From assembly GCF_001905505.1 (NCBI RefSeq), contig NZ_LIPG01000001.1, positions 1,426,001 through 1,490,000 on the forward strand: 64,000 nucleotides of DNA, given 5' to 3'. The DNA is from Streptomyces sp. CB02058. Its GTDB lineage: Bacteria > Actinomycetota > Actinomycetes > Streptomycetales > Streptomycetaceae. The notes beneath the pieces are model-generated. The model did no database searches. It was not told where the DNA came from and worked only from the letters and a program-made list of their open reading frames with translations. Shown here in pieces: positions 47,716-57,034 of the stretch. Every line of letters starts with the position of its first letter. The stretch's first letter is position 1. The position numbers were made by a program, and so were the translations under genes.

Positions 47716-48536
47716 TGCGGCTCGACGTCGTCACGATCTTCCCCGAGTACCTGGAACCGCTGAACGTCTCGCTCGTCGGCAAGGCACGGGCCCGCGGCAG
47801 CCTCGACGTACAGGTGCACGACCTGCGGTCCTGGACCCACGACCGGCACAACACGGTGGACGACACCCCCTACGGCGGCGGCCCCGGCATGGTCATGAAG
47901 ACCGGGCCCTGGGGCGAGGCACTCGACGAGGTGCTGGCCGACGGTTACGAGGCGGGGGCGCACTCCCCGGTGCTCGTGGTGCCCACCCCCAGCGGCAGGC
48001 CCTTCACCCAGGAGCTGGCCGTGGAACTCTCGGAGCGGCCGTGGCTGGTCTTCACGCCCGCCCGGTACGAGGGCATCGACCGCCGGGTGATGGACGAGTA
48101 CACGACCCGGATGCCGGTCATCGAGGTCTCCATCGGTGACTACGTCCTGGCCGGCGGTGAAGCGGCCGTCCTGGTGATCACGGAGGCCGTGGCCCGGCTG
48201 CTGCCCGGAGTCCTCGGCAACGCCGAATCGCACAGGGATGACTCCTTCGCGCCCGGGGCCATGGCCGACCTGCTCGAAGGGCCGGTCTACACGAAGCCCC
48301 CGGAGTGGCGCGGGAGGGGCATCCCCGATGTGCTGCTCAGCGGCCATCACGGCCGGATCGCACGCTGGCGCAGGGACGAGGCGTTCCGTCGTACGGCGCT
48401 CAACAGGCCTGATCTGATCGAGCGTTGCGAGGCGTCCGGCTTCGACAAGAAGGACCGCGAGATCCTCTCCATCCTCGGCTGGTCCCCGGAGCCCGGCGGA
48501 CGATTTTGGCGCAGGCCCGAGGCCGTGGAAGAATAG
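47715..48536 (+). CDS. trmD: tRNA (guanine(37)-N(1))-methyltransferase
   Basis: 273 residues. SPOUT fold with the trefoil knot at ARYEGIDRRVMDEY and SIGDYVLAGGEAAVLVI; N-terminal DVVTIFPEYLEPL and PYGGGPGMVMK are diagnostic. Methylates G37 in tRNAs reading CNN codons, preventing frameshifts. Coupled to rimM. Confidence 0.97.
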   Translation: MRLDVVTIFPEYLEPLNVSLVGKARARGSLDVQVHDLRSWTHDRHNTVDDTPYGGGPGMVMKTGPWGEALDEVLADGYEAGAHSPVLVVPTPSGRPFTQELAVELSERPWLVFTPARYEGIDRRVMDEYTTRMPVIEVSIGDYVLAGGEAAVLVITEAVARLLPGVLGNAESHRDDSFAPGAMADLLEGPVYTKPPEWRGRGIPDVLLSGHHGRIARWRRDEAFRRTALNRPDLIERCEASGFDKKDREILSILGWSPEPGGRFWRRPEAVEE

Positions 48537-48660
48537 GCCCGCTGTACGTCCGGCGTGCGCCCCTGCCACAGGGGGAAAGACGCCCGCCCGATGTGATCAG
48601 CATCCGAACTTCACTCTCTCCCGTCGATGACCTGTGGCATCGGCGAAGAAAGCAGACAAC

Positions 48661-49011
48661 ATGGCTTCCCTGCTCGATGGCGTCAACGCCGCCTCGCTCC
48701 GTACCGACCTCCCGGCGTTCCGCCCCGGTGACACGGTCAACGTCCACGTGCGCGTGATCGAGGGCAACCGCTCCCGTATCCAGCAGTTCAAGGGCATCGT
48801 CATCCGCCGCCAGGGCTCGGGCGTCAGCGAGACCTTCACGGTCCGCAAGGTCTCCTTCAGCGTCGGTGTCGAGCGCACCTTCCCGGTGCACAGCCCGATC
48901 TTCGAGAAGATCGAGCTCGTCACCCGCGGTGACGTCCGTCGCGCCAAGCTGTACTTCCTCCGTGAGCTCCGCGGCAAGGCCGCGAAGATCAAGGAGAAGC
49001 GCGACCGCTGA
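48661..49011 (+). CDS. rplS: 50S ribosomal protein L19
   Basis: 116 residues from the ATG at 48661. Core: [48 protein letters not shown]. An in-frame GTG at 48634 would add nine residues, but the ATG form matches the usual family length. Follows trmD by 124 nt. Confidence 0.96.
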   Translation: MASLLDGVNAASLRTDLPAFRPGDTVNVHVRVIEGNRSRIQQFKGIVIRRQGSGVSETFTVRKVSFSVGVERTFPVHSPIFEKIELVTRGDVRRAKLYFLRELRGKAAKIKEKRDR

Positions 49012-49056
49012 TTCCCCTCCGGCGTCCACAGCGCGGCCGGATAGGATTCGGCCCCG

Positions 49057-49827
49057 ATGGACACGGAAGCACAGCACATGGAGCGCGATCGTTCCTCCGG
49101 CCCCGCAGACGGGACGGAGGAGGGGTCGCGCTTCACGCATGTCCCGGACCGGCCGGCCGCCTCGATGTCCTGGGGCCGGGCCGTCCTCATGGGCATGCTC
49201 TGCACGGTCGCCCTGCTGCTCCTCAGCTCTTTCGTGCTTCAGCCCTTCCTCATCCCCAGTGGCTCGATGGAGCCCACGCTGAGGGTCGGGGACCGGGTCC
49301 TCGTCAACAAACTGGCGTACCGTTTCGGCTCGGAACCGGTCCGCGGCGACGTGGTCGTCTTCGACGGCACCGGCTCCTTCGTGCAGGAGACGTCCGGGGG
49401 GAACGCCCTGGGCGCGCTGGTGCGCGGGGCGGCGGCTTCCCTCGGACTGGCCGAACCCGCCGGGTCCGACTTCGTGAAGCGGGTGGTGGGCGTGGGGGGT
49501 GACCGGGTGGTCTGCTGCGACAAGCGGGGGAGGCTCGAGGTGAACGGCGCTCCGGTGGACGAGGAGTACCTGCATCCGGGCGACCGGCCGTCCGACGTGG
49601 CCTTCGACATCGTGGTGCCCGAAGGCACCCTCTGGATGATGGGCGACCACCGGAGCAACTCACGCGACTCCCGTGACCACCTGGGGCAGCCCGGGGGAGG
49701 CATGGTGCCCGTCGAGCGGGTGATCGGACGGGTGGACTGGCTCGGCTGGCCGCTCGGCAGGATCGGTTCCCTGGAGGGGACCACCGCCTTCGCCGCCATA
49801 CGGCCGGCGGACGTCGGCCATGGGTAA
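49057..49827 (+). CDS. sipW: Type I signal peptidase (first of four, SipW type)
   Basis: 256 residues. One N-terminal membrane segment (LMGMLCTVALLLLSSFVLQP) then the catalytic serine in IPSGSMEPTLRVGDRVLVNK and the general-base lysine in FVKRVVGVGGDRVV; box E is MGDHRSNSRDSR. It cleaves Sec and Tat signal peptides outside the membrane. No obvious second membrane segment. It starts 45 nt after rplS and overlaps the next sip gene by 8 nt. Confidence 0.93.
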   Translation: MDTEAQHMERDRSSGPADGTEEGSRFTHVPDRPAASMSWGRAVLMGMLCTVALLLLSSFVLQPFLIPSGSMEPTLRVGDRVLVNKLAYRFGSEPVRGDVVVFDGTGSFVQETSGGNALGALVRGAAASLGLAEPAGSDFVKRVVGVGGDRVVCCDKRGRLEVNGAPVDEEYLHPGDRPSDVAFDIVVPEGTLWMMGDHRSNSRDSRDHLGQPGGGMVPVERVIGRVDWLGWPLGRIGSLEGTTAFAAIRPADVGHG

Positions 49828-50878
49828 CCGGGGGCGCAAGCGGGGAGAACCGGAGACGGGCCCGCCGCTGCCCACCGGCTCGAGGCCGACCACCGCGCGC
49901 TCGCTGCCCACCCGCGCGGAGCGCCGCCGGCTCGCCCGCAAGGTGAAGCGCCGCAGGCGCAGGTCCGCGATCAAGGAGATACCCCTCCTCGTCCTCGTGG
50001 CCCTGCTGATCGCGCTGGTGCTCAAGACCTTCCTCGTCCAGGCCTTCGTGATCCCCTCGGGGTCGATGGAACAGACCATCCGGATCGGCGACCGGGTCCT
50101 GGTGGACAAGCTGACCCCGTGGTTCGGCTCGGAGCCGCAGCGCGGTGACGTCGTCGTCTTCAAGGACCCGGGCGGCTGGCTCCAGCAGGAGCAGACCGCG
50201 GCCGAGGACCCGCCGGCCGGGATCAAACAGGTCAAGGAACTGCTGACCTTCATCGGGCTGCTCCCCTCCGAGGACGAGCAGGATCTGATCAAGCGCGTGG
50301 TGGCCGTCGGCGGCGACACCGTGAAGTGCTGCGGCGCCGACGGAAGGATCACGGTCAACGGCGTCGCGCTCGACGAGCCGTACCTGAACCCCGGCGATGT
50401 GCCATCCACTCTCAAATTCGAGGTAAAGGTTCCCCAGGGCCGGATCTTCGTGATGGGCGACCACCGCTCGAATTCCGCGGACTCGCGCTTCCATCTCGAC
50501 AAGCCCGGGAAGGGCACGGTCTCCCAGGACGAGGTCGTGGGACGGGCCGTCGTGATCGCCTGGCCCTTCGGCCATTGGCGCAGGCTGGAGGAGCCCGGGA
50601 CGTACGCCTCGGTCCCCGACGGGCGCGCCGGGACGACGGCCGCGCCGAGCCCGTCGAATAGTGTGTCCTCCCAGGATCGCAACGGAATGGTCCTGCTCCC
50701 GACCCCTGCGGAACTCCCGCTCGTTATGGGAGTGGTGGGCCTGCGCCGAATCGGGCGCGGGCGGTGGCACGGAGTGAGGAGTGGATGTGGGGGATTTGGC
50801 GGTCGGCGCACGATCCGGACACGACGAGCCCGAGGACCGGCCGGTGGGCGACGGGGTCCCGGGGGAGGCGGGGAGTGA
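49820..50878 (+). CDS. sipX: Type I signal peptidase (second, SipX type), long C-terminal tail
   Basis: 352 residues. A long basic cytoplasmic N terminus, one membrane segment (IPLLVLVALLIALVLKTFLV), serine motif IPSGSMEQTIRIGDRVLVDK, lysine motif LIKRVVAVGGDTVK, and MGDHRSNSADSR. The last 70 residues are rich in R and G (VSSQDRNGM ... RRGPGGGGE) and overlap the sipY start by 98 nt; the tail includes a possible hydrophobic patch (LPLVMGVVGLR). The overlap suggests tight co-expression. Confidence 0.9.
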   Translation: MGNRGRKRGEPETGPPLPTGSRPTTARSLPTRAERRRLARKVKRRRRRSAIKEIPLLVLVALLIALVLKTFLVQAFVIPSGSMEQTIRIGDRVLVDKLTPWFGSEPQRGDVVVFKDPGGWLQQEQTAAEDPPAGIKQVKELLTFIGLLPSEDEQDLIKRVVAVGGDTVKCCGADGRITVNGVALDEPYLNPGDVPSTLKFEVKVPQGRIFVMGDHRSNSADSRFHLDKPGKGTVSQDEVVGRAVVIAWPFGHWRRLEEPGTYASVPDGRAGTTAAPSPSNSVSSQDRNGMVLLPTPAELPLVMGVVGLRRIGRGRWHGVRSGCGGFGGRRTIRTRRARGPAGGRRGPGGGGE

Positions 50879-51677
50879 CGGCCATTCCGCGGACGGCGGG
50901 AGCACGGCGGTGAAGAAGCCCCGCTCCTTCTGGAAGGAACTGCCGCTTCTCATCGGCATCGCGCTCATCCTGGCTCTGCTGATCAAGACGTTCCTGGTGC
51001 AGGCGTTCTCGATCCCCTCGGACTCCATGCAGAACACGCTGCAGCGGGGCGACCGGGTGCTGGTCGACAAGCTGACCCCGTGGTTCGGCTCGGAGCCGGA
51101 GCGCGGTGAGGTCGTGGTCTTCCACGACCCGGGCGGCTGGCTCGAGGACACCGCGACGCCCGAGCCGAACGCGGTGCAGAAGTTCCTGAGCTTCATCGGG
51201 CTGATGCCGTCGGCCGAGGAGAAGGACCTGATCAAGAGGGTCATCGCGATCGGTGGTGACACCGTCGAGTGCAAGAAGAACGGGCCGGTCACGGTCAACG
51301 GCAAGGCACTGGACGACAAGTCCTTCATCTTCGAGGGCAACAGCGCCTGCGACGACGAGCCGTTCGGGCCGATCCATGTGCCCGAGGGCCGGATCTGGGT
51401 GATGGGTGACCACCGGCAGAACTCGCTGGACTCCCGCTACCACCAGGAGCTGCCCGGGCAGGGCACGGTGTCCACGGACGAGGTCGTCGGCCGGGCCATC
51501 GTCATCGCCTGGCCCGTCAACCGCTGGGCGACCCTGCCGGTGCCGAGCACGTTCGACCAGCCCGGTCTGAACGCGGCTGCGTCCGCGGCGGTGCCCGGAG
51601 CACTGGGTGTAGCCGGTGCGCTGCCCCTCGTGTTCTGGCGTCGACGCAGGCTGACCGCTGGGCGTACCGCCGGGTAG
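50781..51677 (+). CDS. sipY: Type I signal peptidase (third, SipY type)
   Basis: 298 residues. Hydrophilic N terminus, membrane segment (LPLLIGIALILALLIKTFLV), serine motif IPSDSMQNTLQRGDRVLVDK, lysine motif LIKRVIAIGGDTVE, MGDHRQNSLDSR, and a C-terminal second membrane helix (AVPGALGVAGALPLVFW) with positive residues after it, typical of Streptomyces Sip proteins. GTG 50781 overlaps sipX; the gene could start at a later in-frame codon such as around 50910, but the serine-rich N terminus shows coding bias. Confidence 0.92.
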   Translation: MDVGDLAVGARSGHDEPEDRPVGDGVPGEAGSDGHSADGGSTAVKKPRSFWKELPLLIGIALILALLIKTFLVQAFSIPSDSMQNTLQRGDRVLVDKLTPWFGSEPERGEVVVFHDPGGWLEDTATPEPNAVQKFLSFIGLMPSAEEKDLIKRVIAIGGDTVECKKNGPVTVNGKALDDKSFIFEGNSACDDEPFGPIHVPEGRIWVMGDHRQNSLDSRYHQELPGQGTVSTDEVVGRAIVIAWPVNRWATLPVPSTFDQPGLNAAASAAVPGALGVAGALPLVFWRRRRLTAGRTAG

Positions 51678-51727
51678 GGTGCCGACTCGGATCAGCGATT
51701 GTCGATCTCCGATGGGGGAGCGCTGGG

Positions 51728-52504
51728 ATGAGTGGATCAGGACGTACGGGTGACGGCCGGGGCCGGCTCGGCAGTGTGTTGTCGAACCTGGCCGTGGCCG
51801 TCGGCTGTGTGCTCTTTCTCGGCTGCTTCGCCTGGGGAGCGGTGGTGTACAGGCCGTACACCGTGCCGACCGACTCGATGACCCCGACGATCAACGCCGG
51901 GGACCGGGTGCTCGCCGAGCGCGTGGAGGGCGGCGATGTCCGCCGCGGTGACGTGGTCGTCTTCGCCGACTCGACGTGGGGCGACGTGCCGATGGTGAAG
52001 CGGGTCGTCGGCGTGGGGGGCGACAAGATCGCCTGCTGCGACAAGGACGGCCGGCTCACCGTCAACGGCAAGCCCATCGAGGAACCGTATCTCCGGGCGG
52101 ACGGCGCCTCCTCGCTCGTCGGGCAGGACGGAAAGGCCCCCGCCTCCCCGCAGAACTTCACGGCCGAGGTGCCCGAGGGGCAGCTCTTCCTCCTCGGTGA
52201 CGAGCGCAGCACCTCCATGGACTCCCGCGTCCATCTGGAGGACCCGGGCCAGGGCTCGGTGCCGCGCAGTGCCGTCCAGGCCAGGGTGGACGCCGTGGCC
52301 TGGCCCATGAACGGAATGATCGGCAGGCCGGAGGCCTTCGCGGCGCTGCCCGGCGGGGTGTCGTCCAGCGGCCCGCTGCCGCTCCAGCTCGCCGGCGTCG
52401 TGGCAGGCGTGGTGCTGATCCTGGGCGGAGCCGCCTACGGCCCGCTGGCCGCCCGCTCCGCGCGCGGTACCAAGGGACCCAAGGCGTCCGCCGGTGCCCG
52501 CTGA
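51728..52504 (+). CDS. sipZ: Type I signal peptidase (fourth, SipZ type)
   Basis: 258 residues. Membrane segment LAVAVGCVLFLGCFAWGAVV, serine motif VPTDSMTPTINAGDRVLAER, lysine motif MVKRVVGVGGDKIA, LGDERSTSMDSR, and a C-terminal membrane helix (LQLAGVVAGVVLILGGAAYG). In Streptomyces lividans the equivalent gene is reported to begin a separate operon with unrelated genes, consistent with the 50-nt gap before it and the 11-nt overlap with the NUDIX gene after it. Confidence 0.92.
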   Translation: MSGSGRTGDGRGRLGSVLSNLAVAVGCVLFLGCFAWGAVVYRPYTVPTDSMTPTINAGDRVLAERVEGGDVRRGDVVVFADSTWGDVPMVKRVVGVGGDKIACCDKDGRLTVNGKPIEEPYLRADGASSLVGQDGKAPASPQNFTAEVPEGQLFLLGDERSTSMDSRVHLEDPGQGSVPRSAVQARVDAVAWPMNGMIGRPEAFAALPGGVSSSGPLPLQLAGVVAGVVLILGGAAYGPLAARSARGTKGPKASAGAR

Positions 52505-52982
52505 GATCCGCAGGGTCGCCCGCGTGGTGCTCCTGGACCCGGACGACCGGATACTCCTGCTGCACGGTTTCGAGCCGGACGACCCCGCCGACAGCTGGTG
52601 GTTCACCCCGGGCGGCGGCCTGGAGGGCGACGAGACCCGGGAGGAGGCCGCCCTGCGTGAGCTCGTCGAGGAGACCGGGATCACGGACGTGACGCTCGGC
52701 CCGCTGCTGTGGACGAGGATCTGCTCCTTCCCGTTCGACGGGCGGCGCTGGGACCAGGACGAGTGGTACTTCCTGGCCCGTACGTCGCAGACCGCCACCG
52801 ACCAGAAGGGCCTGACCGAGCTGGAGCTGCGCAGCGTCGCCGGTCTGAGGTGGTGGACTTCCGCCGAACTTCTCGCCACGCGTGAGACGGTGTATCCGAC
52901 CAGGCTCGCCGGGCTGCTGCGCACGCTGCTCGACGAGGGTCCCCCGAGTGTTCCGCTGGTTCTCGCCCCCGAAATCGTCTAA
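52494..52982 (+). CDS. NUDIX hydrolase
   Basis: 162 residues. The Nudix box GGGLEGDETREEAALRELVEETG fits the GX5EX7REUXEEXGU pattern in full (GX5E at GGLEGDE, REL, EETG). N terminus IRRVARVVLLDPDDRILLLHG. Substrate unknown; housecleaning of nucleoside diphosphate derivatives is likely. Overlaps sipZ by 11 nt. Confidence 0.92.
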   Translation: MPAEIRRVARVVLLDPDDRILLLHGFEPDDPADSWWFTPGGGLEGDETREEAALRELVEETGITDVTLGPLLWTRICSFPFDGRRWDQDEWYFLARTSQTATDQKGLTELELRSVAGLRWWTSAELLATRETVYPTRLAGLLRTLLDEGPPSVPLVLAPEIV

Positions 52983-53045
52983 TCGGCCAGGGGTGCGTGG
53001 GGCTGACGCACAATAGGGGGACGCACGGCTGAAGGGGAACATGCC

Positions 53046-53354
53046 ATGAGTGCCGAGGACCTCGAGAAGTACGAGACCGAGATGGAGCTGAAGCTCTACC
53101 GGGAGTACCGCGATGTCGTCGGTCTGTTCAAATATGTGATCGAGACCGAACGGCGCTTCTACCTCACCAATGACTACGAGATGCAGGTGCACTCGGTCCA
53201 GGGTGAGGTCTTTTTCGAGGTTTCCATGGCGGACGCGTGGGTCTGGGACATGTACAGGCCCGCCCGGTTCGTCAAGCAGGTCCGGGTACTGACGTTCAAG
53301 GACGTGAATATCGAGGAGCTCAACAAGAGCGACCTCGAACTTCCGGGCGGCTGA
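53046..53354 (+). CDS. DUF2469 family protein
   Basis: 102 residues: MSAEDLEKYETEMELKLYRE, RFYLTNDYEMQVHSV, and DAWVWDMYRPARFVKQVRVLT. This is an actinobacterial family of unknown function that nearly always sits between signal peptidase and yraN genes. Acidic N-terminal helix and a beta-rich centre. Possible -10 element ACAAT at 53010. Confidence 0.93.
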   Translation: MSAEDLEKYETEMELKLYREYRDVVGLFKYVIETERRFYLTNDYEMQVHSVQGEVFFEVSMADAWVWDMYRPARFVKQVRVLTFKDVNIEELNKSDLELPGG

Positions 53355-53486
53355 TCCCGCGCAGGCCCCGCGATATCCCGGTTCACTCGTCCGAGTGGCC
53401 GGGATATGCACAATCACCCGGTTTTCCACCAAGATCCAATGGATCCGGCGGGGCGCGTCAGAGTCGGTGCCGGAGGTGGTGCCGAA

Positions 53487-53846
53487 ATGAACGCACGGGG
53501 GGCACTCGGGCGGTACGGCGAGGATCTGGCGGCGCGGCTGCTGACCGAGGCCGGGATGACCGTCCTGGAGCGCAACTGGCGGTGTCGCGCGGGAGAGATC
53601 GACATCGTGGCCAGGGACGGCGACGCGGTCGTCGTCTGCGAGGTGAAGGCCCGCAGGGCGGGCTGCTTCGAGCATCCGATGGAGGCCGTCACACCGGTCA
53701 AGGCCGACCGCCTGCGCAGGCTCGCGGAGATCTGGCTCGACCGGCACGGCGGACCGCCGCCGGGCGGGGTCCGGATCGATCTGGTCGGGGTGATCCTGCC
53801 CAGGCGCGGCGCCCCGGTCACCGAGCATGTGCGGGGCGTGGCCTGA
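53487..53846 (+). CDS. UPF0102 (YraN) predicted endonuclease-like protein
   Basis: 119 residues from the ATG at 53487 (GGAGGTGG 8 nt ahead). The nuclease-like motif is [12 protein letters not shown] at the start, then [24 protein letters not shown] with the E-x-D, E-x-K pattern of restriction-endonuclease folds. Usually next to dprA/comM genes, as here. The ORF could extend to 53406, but upstream coding bias is poor. Stop overlaps comM by one base. Confidence 0.9.
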   Translation: MNARGALGRYGEDLAARLLTEAGMTVLERNWRCRAGEIDIVARDGDAVVVCEVKARRAGCFEHPMEAVTPVKADRLRRLAEIWLDRHGGPPPGGVRIDLVGVILPRRGAPVTEHVRGVA

Positions 53847-55468
53847 TGGGGTTCGCGCGGGCGTGCTCGGTGGCGCTGGTCGGCGTCGAGGGCGTGGTGG
53901 TGGAGGTCCAGGCCGATCTGGAGCCGGGGGTCGCGGCGTTCACGCTGGTCGGCCTCCCGGACAAGAGCCTGGTGGAGAGCAGGGACCGGGTCAGGGCCGC
54001 GGTCGTCAATTCCGGCGCGGAGTGGCCGCAGAAGAAGCTCACCGTGGGGCTGTCGCCCGCCTCCGTGCCGAAGGGCGGATCGGGTTTCGACCTCGCTGTC
54101 GCGAGCGCGGTTCTCGGCGCGGCGGAGCGGATCGACCCGGCCGTCATCGCCGATGTGGTGATGATCGGCGAGCTCGGCCTCGACGGCAGGGTGCGCCCGG
54201 TGCGCGGGGTGCTGCCCGCGGTGCTCGCGGCGGCCGAGGCGGGGTACCGCCAGGTCGTCGTCCCGGAGCAGACCGCGGGGGAGGCCGCCCTGGTGCCTGG
54301 GATCTCCGTCCTCGGCGTACGGAGCCTGCGGCAGCTGATCGCGATCCTCGGCGACGAGCCGGTGCCGGACGAGCCCGTCGCCGAGCCGGGCCGTCCCGAC
54401 ACGATGCTGGCCGGACTGCTGGTGCCGGGAGCGGGCATCGGCACGGGCCTGGCCGCGCACGCCGCCGACGGCGCGGGGCACCGCCCCGATCTGGCGGATG
54501 TCGCGGGCCAGGCCAGGGCCCGCCACGCCCTGGAGGTGGCCGCGGCCGGAGGGCACCATCTGCTGCTCTCCGGGCCGCCGGGCGCGGGGAAGACCATGCT
54601 GGCCGAGCGGATCACGGCGATCCTGCCGCCGCTGAGCCGGCGGGAGTCCCTCGAAGTGACGGCGGTGCACTCGGTCGCGGGCATCCTTCCGCCGGGCGAA
54701 CCACTGATCAGCAGGGCTCCCTACTGCGCACCCCACCATTCGGCGACGATGCAGTCCCTCGTCGGCGGCGGAAACGGCCTGCCCAGGCCGGGAGCGGTCT
54801 CCCTGGCGCACCGGGGCGTGCTCTTCCTCGACGAGGCTCCCGAGTTCTCCGGGCGGGCACTCGACGCCCTGCGCCAGCCCCTGGAGTCCGGACACGTGGT
54901 GGTGGCGCGCGCGGCCGGGGTCGTCCGGCTGCCCGCGCGATTCCTGATGGTGCTGGCCGCGAATCCCTGCCCGTGCGGCAGGCACACCCTGGCCGGAGCG
55001 GGCTGCGAGTGCCCGCCGTCCGCGGTGCGGCGTTACCAGGCGCGGCTCTCGGGCCCCCTGCTCGACCGGGTCGATCTGCGGGTCGAGGTGGAGCCGGTGG
55101 GGCGGGCCGACCTGATGGGCCGCGGCGGGCGCGGGGAGTCCTCGGCGGAGGTGGCCGCCCGGGTGCGGGAAGCCAGGGAGCGGGCCGCCGCACGGCTCGC
55201 GGGCACCCCCTGGAGCAGCAACAGCGAGGTGCCGGGGCACGAGCTGCGGACGAGGCTGGTGGCGGCGCCCGGCGCGCTCATGGCGGCCGAGCGGGACATG
55301 GAGCGGGGCGTCCTCACGGCCCGGGGCCTGGACAGGGTCCTGCGGGTGGCGTGGACCGTGGCCGATCTGAGAGCCGCCGACCGGCCGGACGCCTCCGACA
55401 TCGCCGTGGCGCTGGAGCTGCGCACCGGCATCCAGCGCGGGGTGCCGATGAGGGCCGGTGCCTCGTGA
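53846..55468 (+). CDS. ComM/YifB-like AAA+ ATPase (Mg-chelatase family)
   Basis: 540 residues. N-terminal Lon-S5-like domain (ACSVALVGVEGVVVEVQADL, GLPDKSLVESRDRVRAA), AAA+ core with Walker A GPPGAGKTM near residue 242 and Walker B VLFLDEAPEF, a CPCGRHTLAGAGCECPP zinc-like segment and a C-terminal Mg-chelatase domain. In Vibrio ComM is a branch-migration helicase for natural transformation; the actinobacterial role is inferred. Stop overlaps dprA by 4 nt. Confidence 0.92.
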   Translation: MGFARACSVALVGVEGVVVEVQADLEPGVAAFTLVGLPDKSLVESRDRVRAAVVNSGAEWPQKKLTVGLSPASVPKGGSGFDLAVASAVLGAAERIDPAVIADVVMIGELGLDGRVRPVRGVLPAVLAAAEAGYRQVVVPEQTAGEAALVPGISVLGVRSLRQLIAILGDEPVPDEPVAEPGRPDTMLAGLLVPGAGIGTGLAAHAADGAGHRPDLADVAGQARARHALEVAAAGGHHLLLSGPPGAGKTMLAERITAILPPLSRRESLEVTAVHSVAGILPPGEPLISRAPYCAPHHSATMQSLVGGGNGLPRPGAVSLAHRGVLFLDEAPEFSGRALDALRQPLESGHVVVARAAGVVRLPARFLMVLAANPCPCGRHTLAGAGCECPPSAVRRYQARLSGPLLDRVDLRVEVEPVGRADLMGRGGRGESSAEVAARVREARERAAARLAGTPWSSNSEVPGHELRTRLVAAPGALMAAERDMERGVLTARGLDRVLRVAWTVADLRAADRPDASDIAVALELRTGIQRGVPMRAGAS

Positions 55469-56784
55469 ACGGCCTCCCGGCTGCCGGTGCCGGCGGCTTC
55501 GGGGCCAGCGGTGCGAGCGGCCTCACGGCCGAAGGTGCCGACGGCTCCGAGGCCACCGGTGCGAGCGGTTTCCCGGCTGCCGGTGTTGACGGCCGCGCGT
55601 CGGCTGCCGGTGCCGACGGCCTTCCGGGCTGCGGCGACCAGGACAGGCTGGCGCGGGCGGCGCTCACCCGGGTGTTCGAACCGGGCGACGAGCGGGGAGG
55701 GCGCTGGCTCCGCGAGTTCGGGGCGGCTGAAGTGTTCCGGCGTCTGACCGGCACCGAAGCGACGGCCAGGACGCTCCGGGGGATGACCGAGGCGCGGCTC
55801 GGCGGCTATCGCCTGCGGGCCGCGGGCGTGGACCCCCACAAGGATCTGGCGGACATGGCCGCGGTCGGGGGGCGTTTCGTCTGCCCCGGGGACCGGGAGT
55901 GGCCGACCCAGCTCGACGACCTGGGTGACGCACGCCCGGTCGGTCTCTGGGTGCGCGGCGGACGCGATCTGCGCCTCTGGGCCCTGCGCTCGGTCGCCGT
56001 CGTGGGCGCGCGGGCCTGCACGCCGTACGGGGCGCACATGGCCGCGGCGCTCGGCGCGGGGCTGGCCGAGCGGGGCTGGGTGGTGGTCTCGGGCGCGGCG
56101 TTCGGTGTGGACGGCGCCGCACACCGGGGGGCGCTGTCCGCGGGCGGGGCGACGATGGCGGTGCTGGCCTGCGGGGTGGACGTGGCCTACCCCCGGGGCC
56201 ACGCCGAGCTGATCGGGCGCATCGCGGAACAGGGCCTGGTCATGGGGGAACTGCCGCCCTCGGAGCACCCCACACGCAGCAGGTTCGTCCTCCGCAACAG
56301 GGTGATCGCGGCACTCACCCGGGGCACCGTGGTGGTGGAGGCGGAGTACCGCAGCGGCTCGCTGGTCACCGCGAGGAACGCGCAGCGGCTGGGCCGCTTC
56401 ACGATGGGGGTGCCCGGCCCGGCCACCAGCGGTCTTTCGGCGGGAGTCCATGAACTCCTGCGGGGTGAGGGCGTCCTGGTGACCGACGCTGCCGAGATCT
56501 CGGAGCTGATCGGCGAGATCGGCGACCTCGCCCCGGTCGGACGTGGCCCCGTCCTGCCCAGGGACCACCTCGACGCCGTCTCCGCACGGGTCCTCGACGC
56601 GCTGCCCCGGAAGGGCGTGAAGGACGGCCGTGACGTGGCCCGGAGTGCGGGGACCTCGACGGACGAGGCGCTCGGACGTCTGTACGAGCTGTACTCACTG
56701 GGGTTCGTCGAACGCGAAGGCGACGGATGGAAGTTGACGAGTGGACCGACTTGCAATGGCGACGCGCGGCGAGGCGTTACTTGA
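55465..56784 (+). CDS. dprA: DNA-processing protein DprA, with repetitive N-terminal extension
   Basis: 439 residues, GTG at 55465 overlapping the comM stop (GTGA). DprA loads RecA on single-stranded DNA. The Rossmann core has [49 protein letters not shown] and [25 protein letters not shown]; a winged-helix DML1-like domain ([15 protein letters not shown]) is at the C terminus. Residues 1-52 are a glycine/alanine-rich block of imperfect repeats ([15 protein letters not shown] and similar), absent from typical DprA. Confidence 0.93.
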   Translation: MNGLPAAGAGGFGASGASGLTAEGADGSEATGASGFPAAGVDGRASAAGADGLPGCGDQDRLARAALTRVFEPGDERGGRWLREFGAAEVFRRLTGTEATARTLRGMTEARLGGYRLRAAGVDPHKDLADMAAVGGRFVCPGDREWPTQLDDLGDARPVGLWVRGGRDLRLWALRSVAVVGARACTPYGAHMAAALGAGLAERGWVVVSGAAFGVDGAAHRGALSAGGATMAVLACGVDVAYPRGHAELIGRIAEQGLVMGELPPSEHPTRSRFVLRNRVIAALTRGTVVVEAEYRSGSLVTARNAQRLGRFTMGVPGPATSGLSAGVHELLRGEGVLVTDAAEISELIGEIGDLAPVGRGPVLPRDHLDAVSARVLDALPRKGVKDGRDVARSAGTSTDEALGRLYELYSLGFVEREGDGWKLTSGPTCNGDARRGVT

Positions 56785-57034
56785 CCCGGAGCATTCGGGT
56801 GAAAAGGTAATGCCGATGACCTCGGAATTACCTCCTCAGGCCTCAGGACCCGCTGTGCGTGGAGACGGATCCGCCGTCGGACCGTCTCCGCCTGCGGGAG
56901 AGGACCGGCGCGATCGCATTGCACGGTTCCCTCGTCCAGCGCGCACCGCAACGCCGCAGTCACGCTACGCTCACAAGGAATCCGCCCCAGAGACACGTCC
57001 CAGAAGCTCACAGCAGAACGGCTCAAGGCACCAC

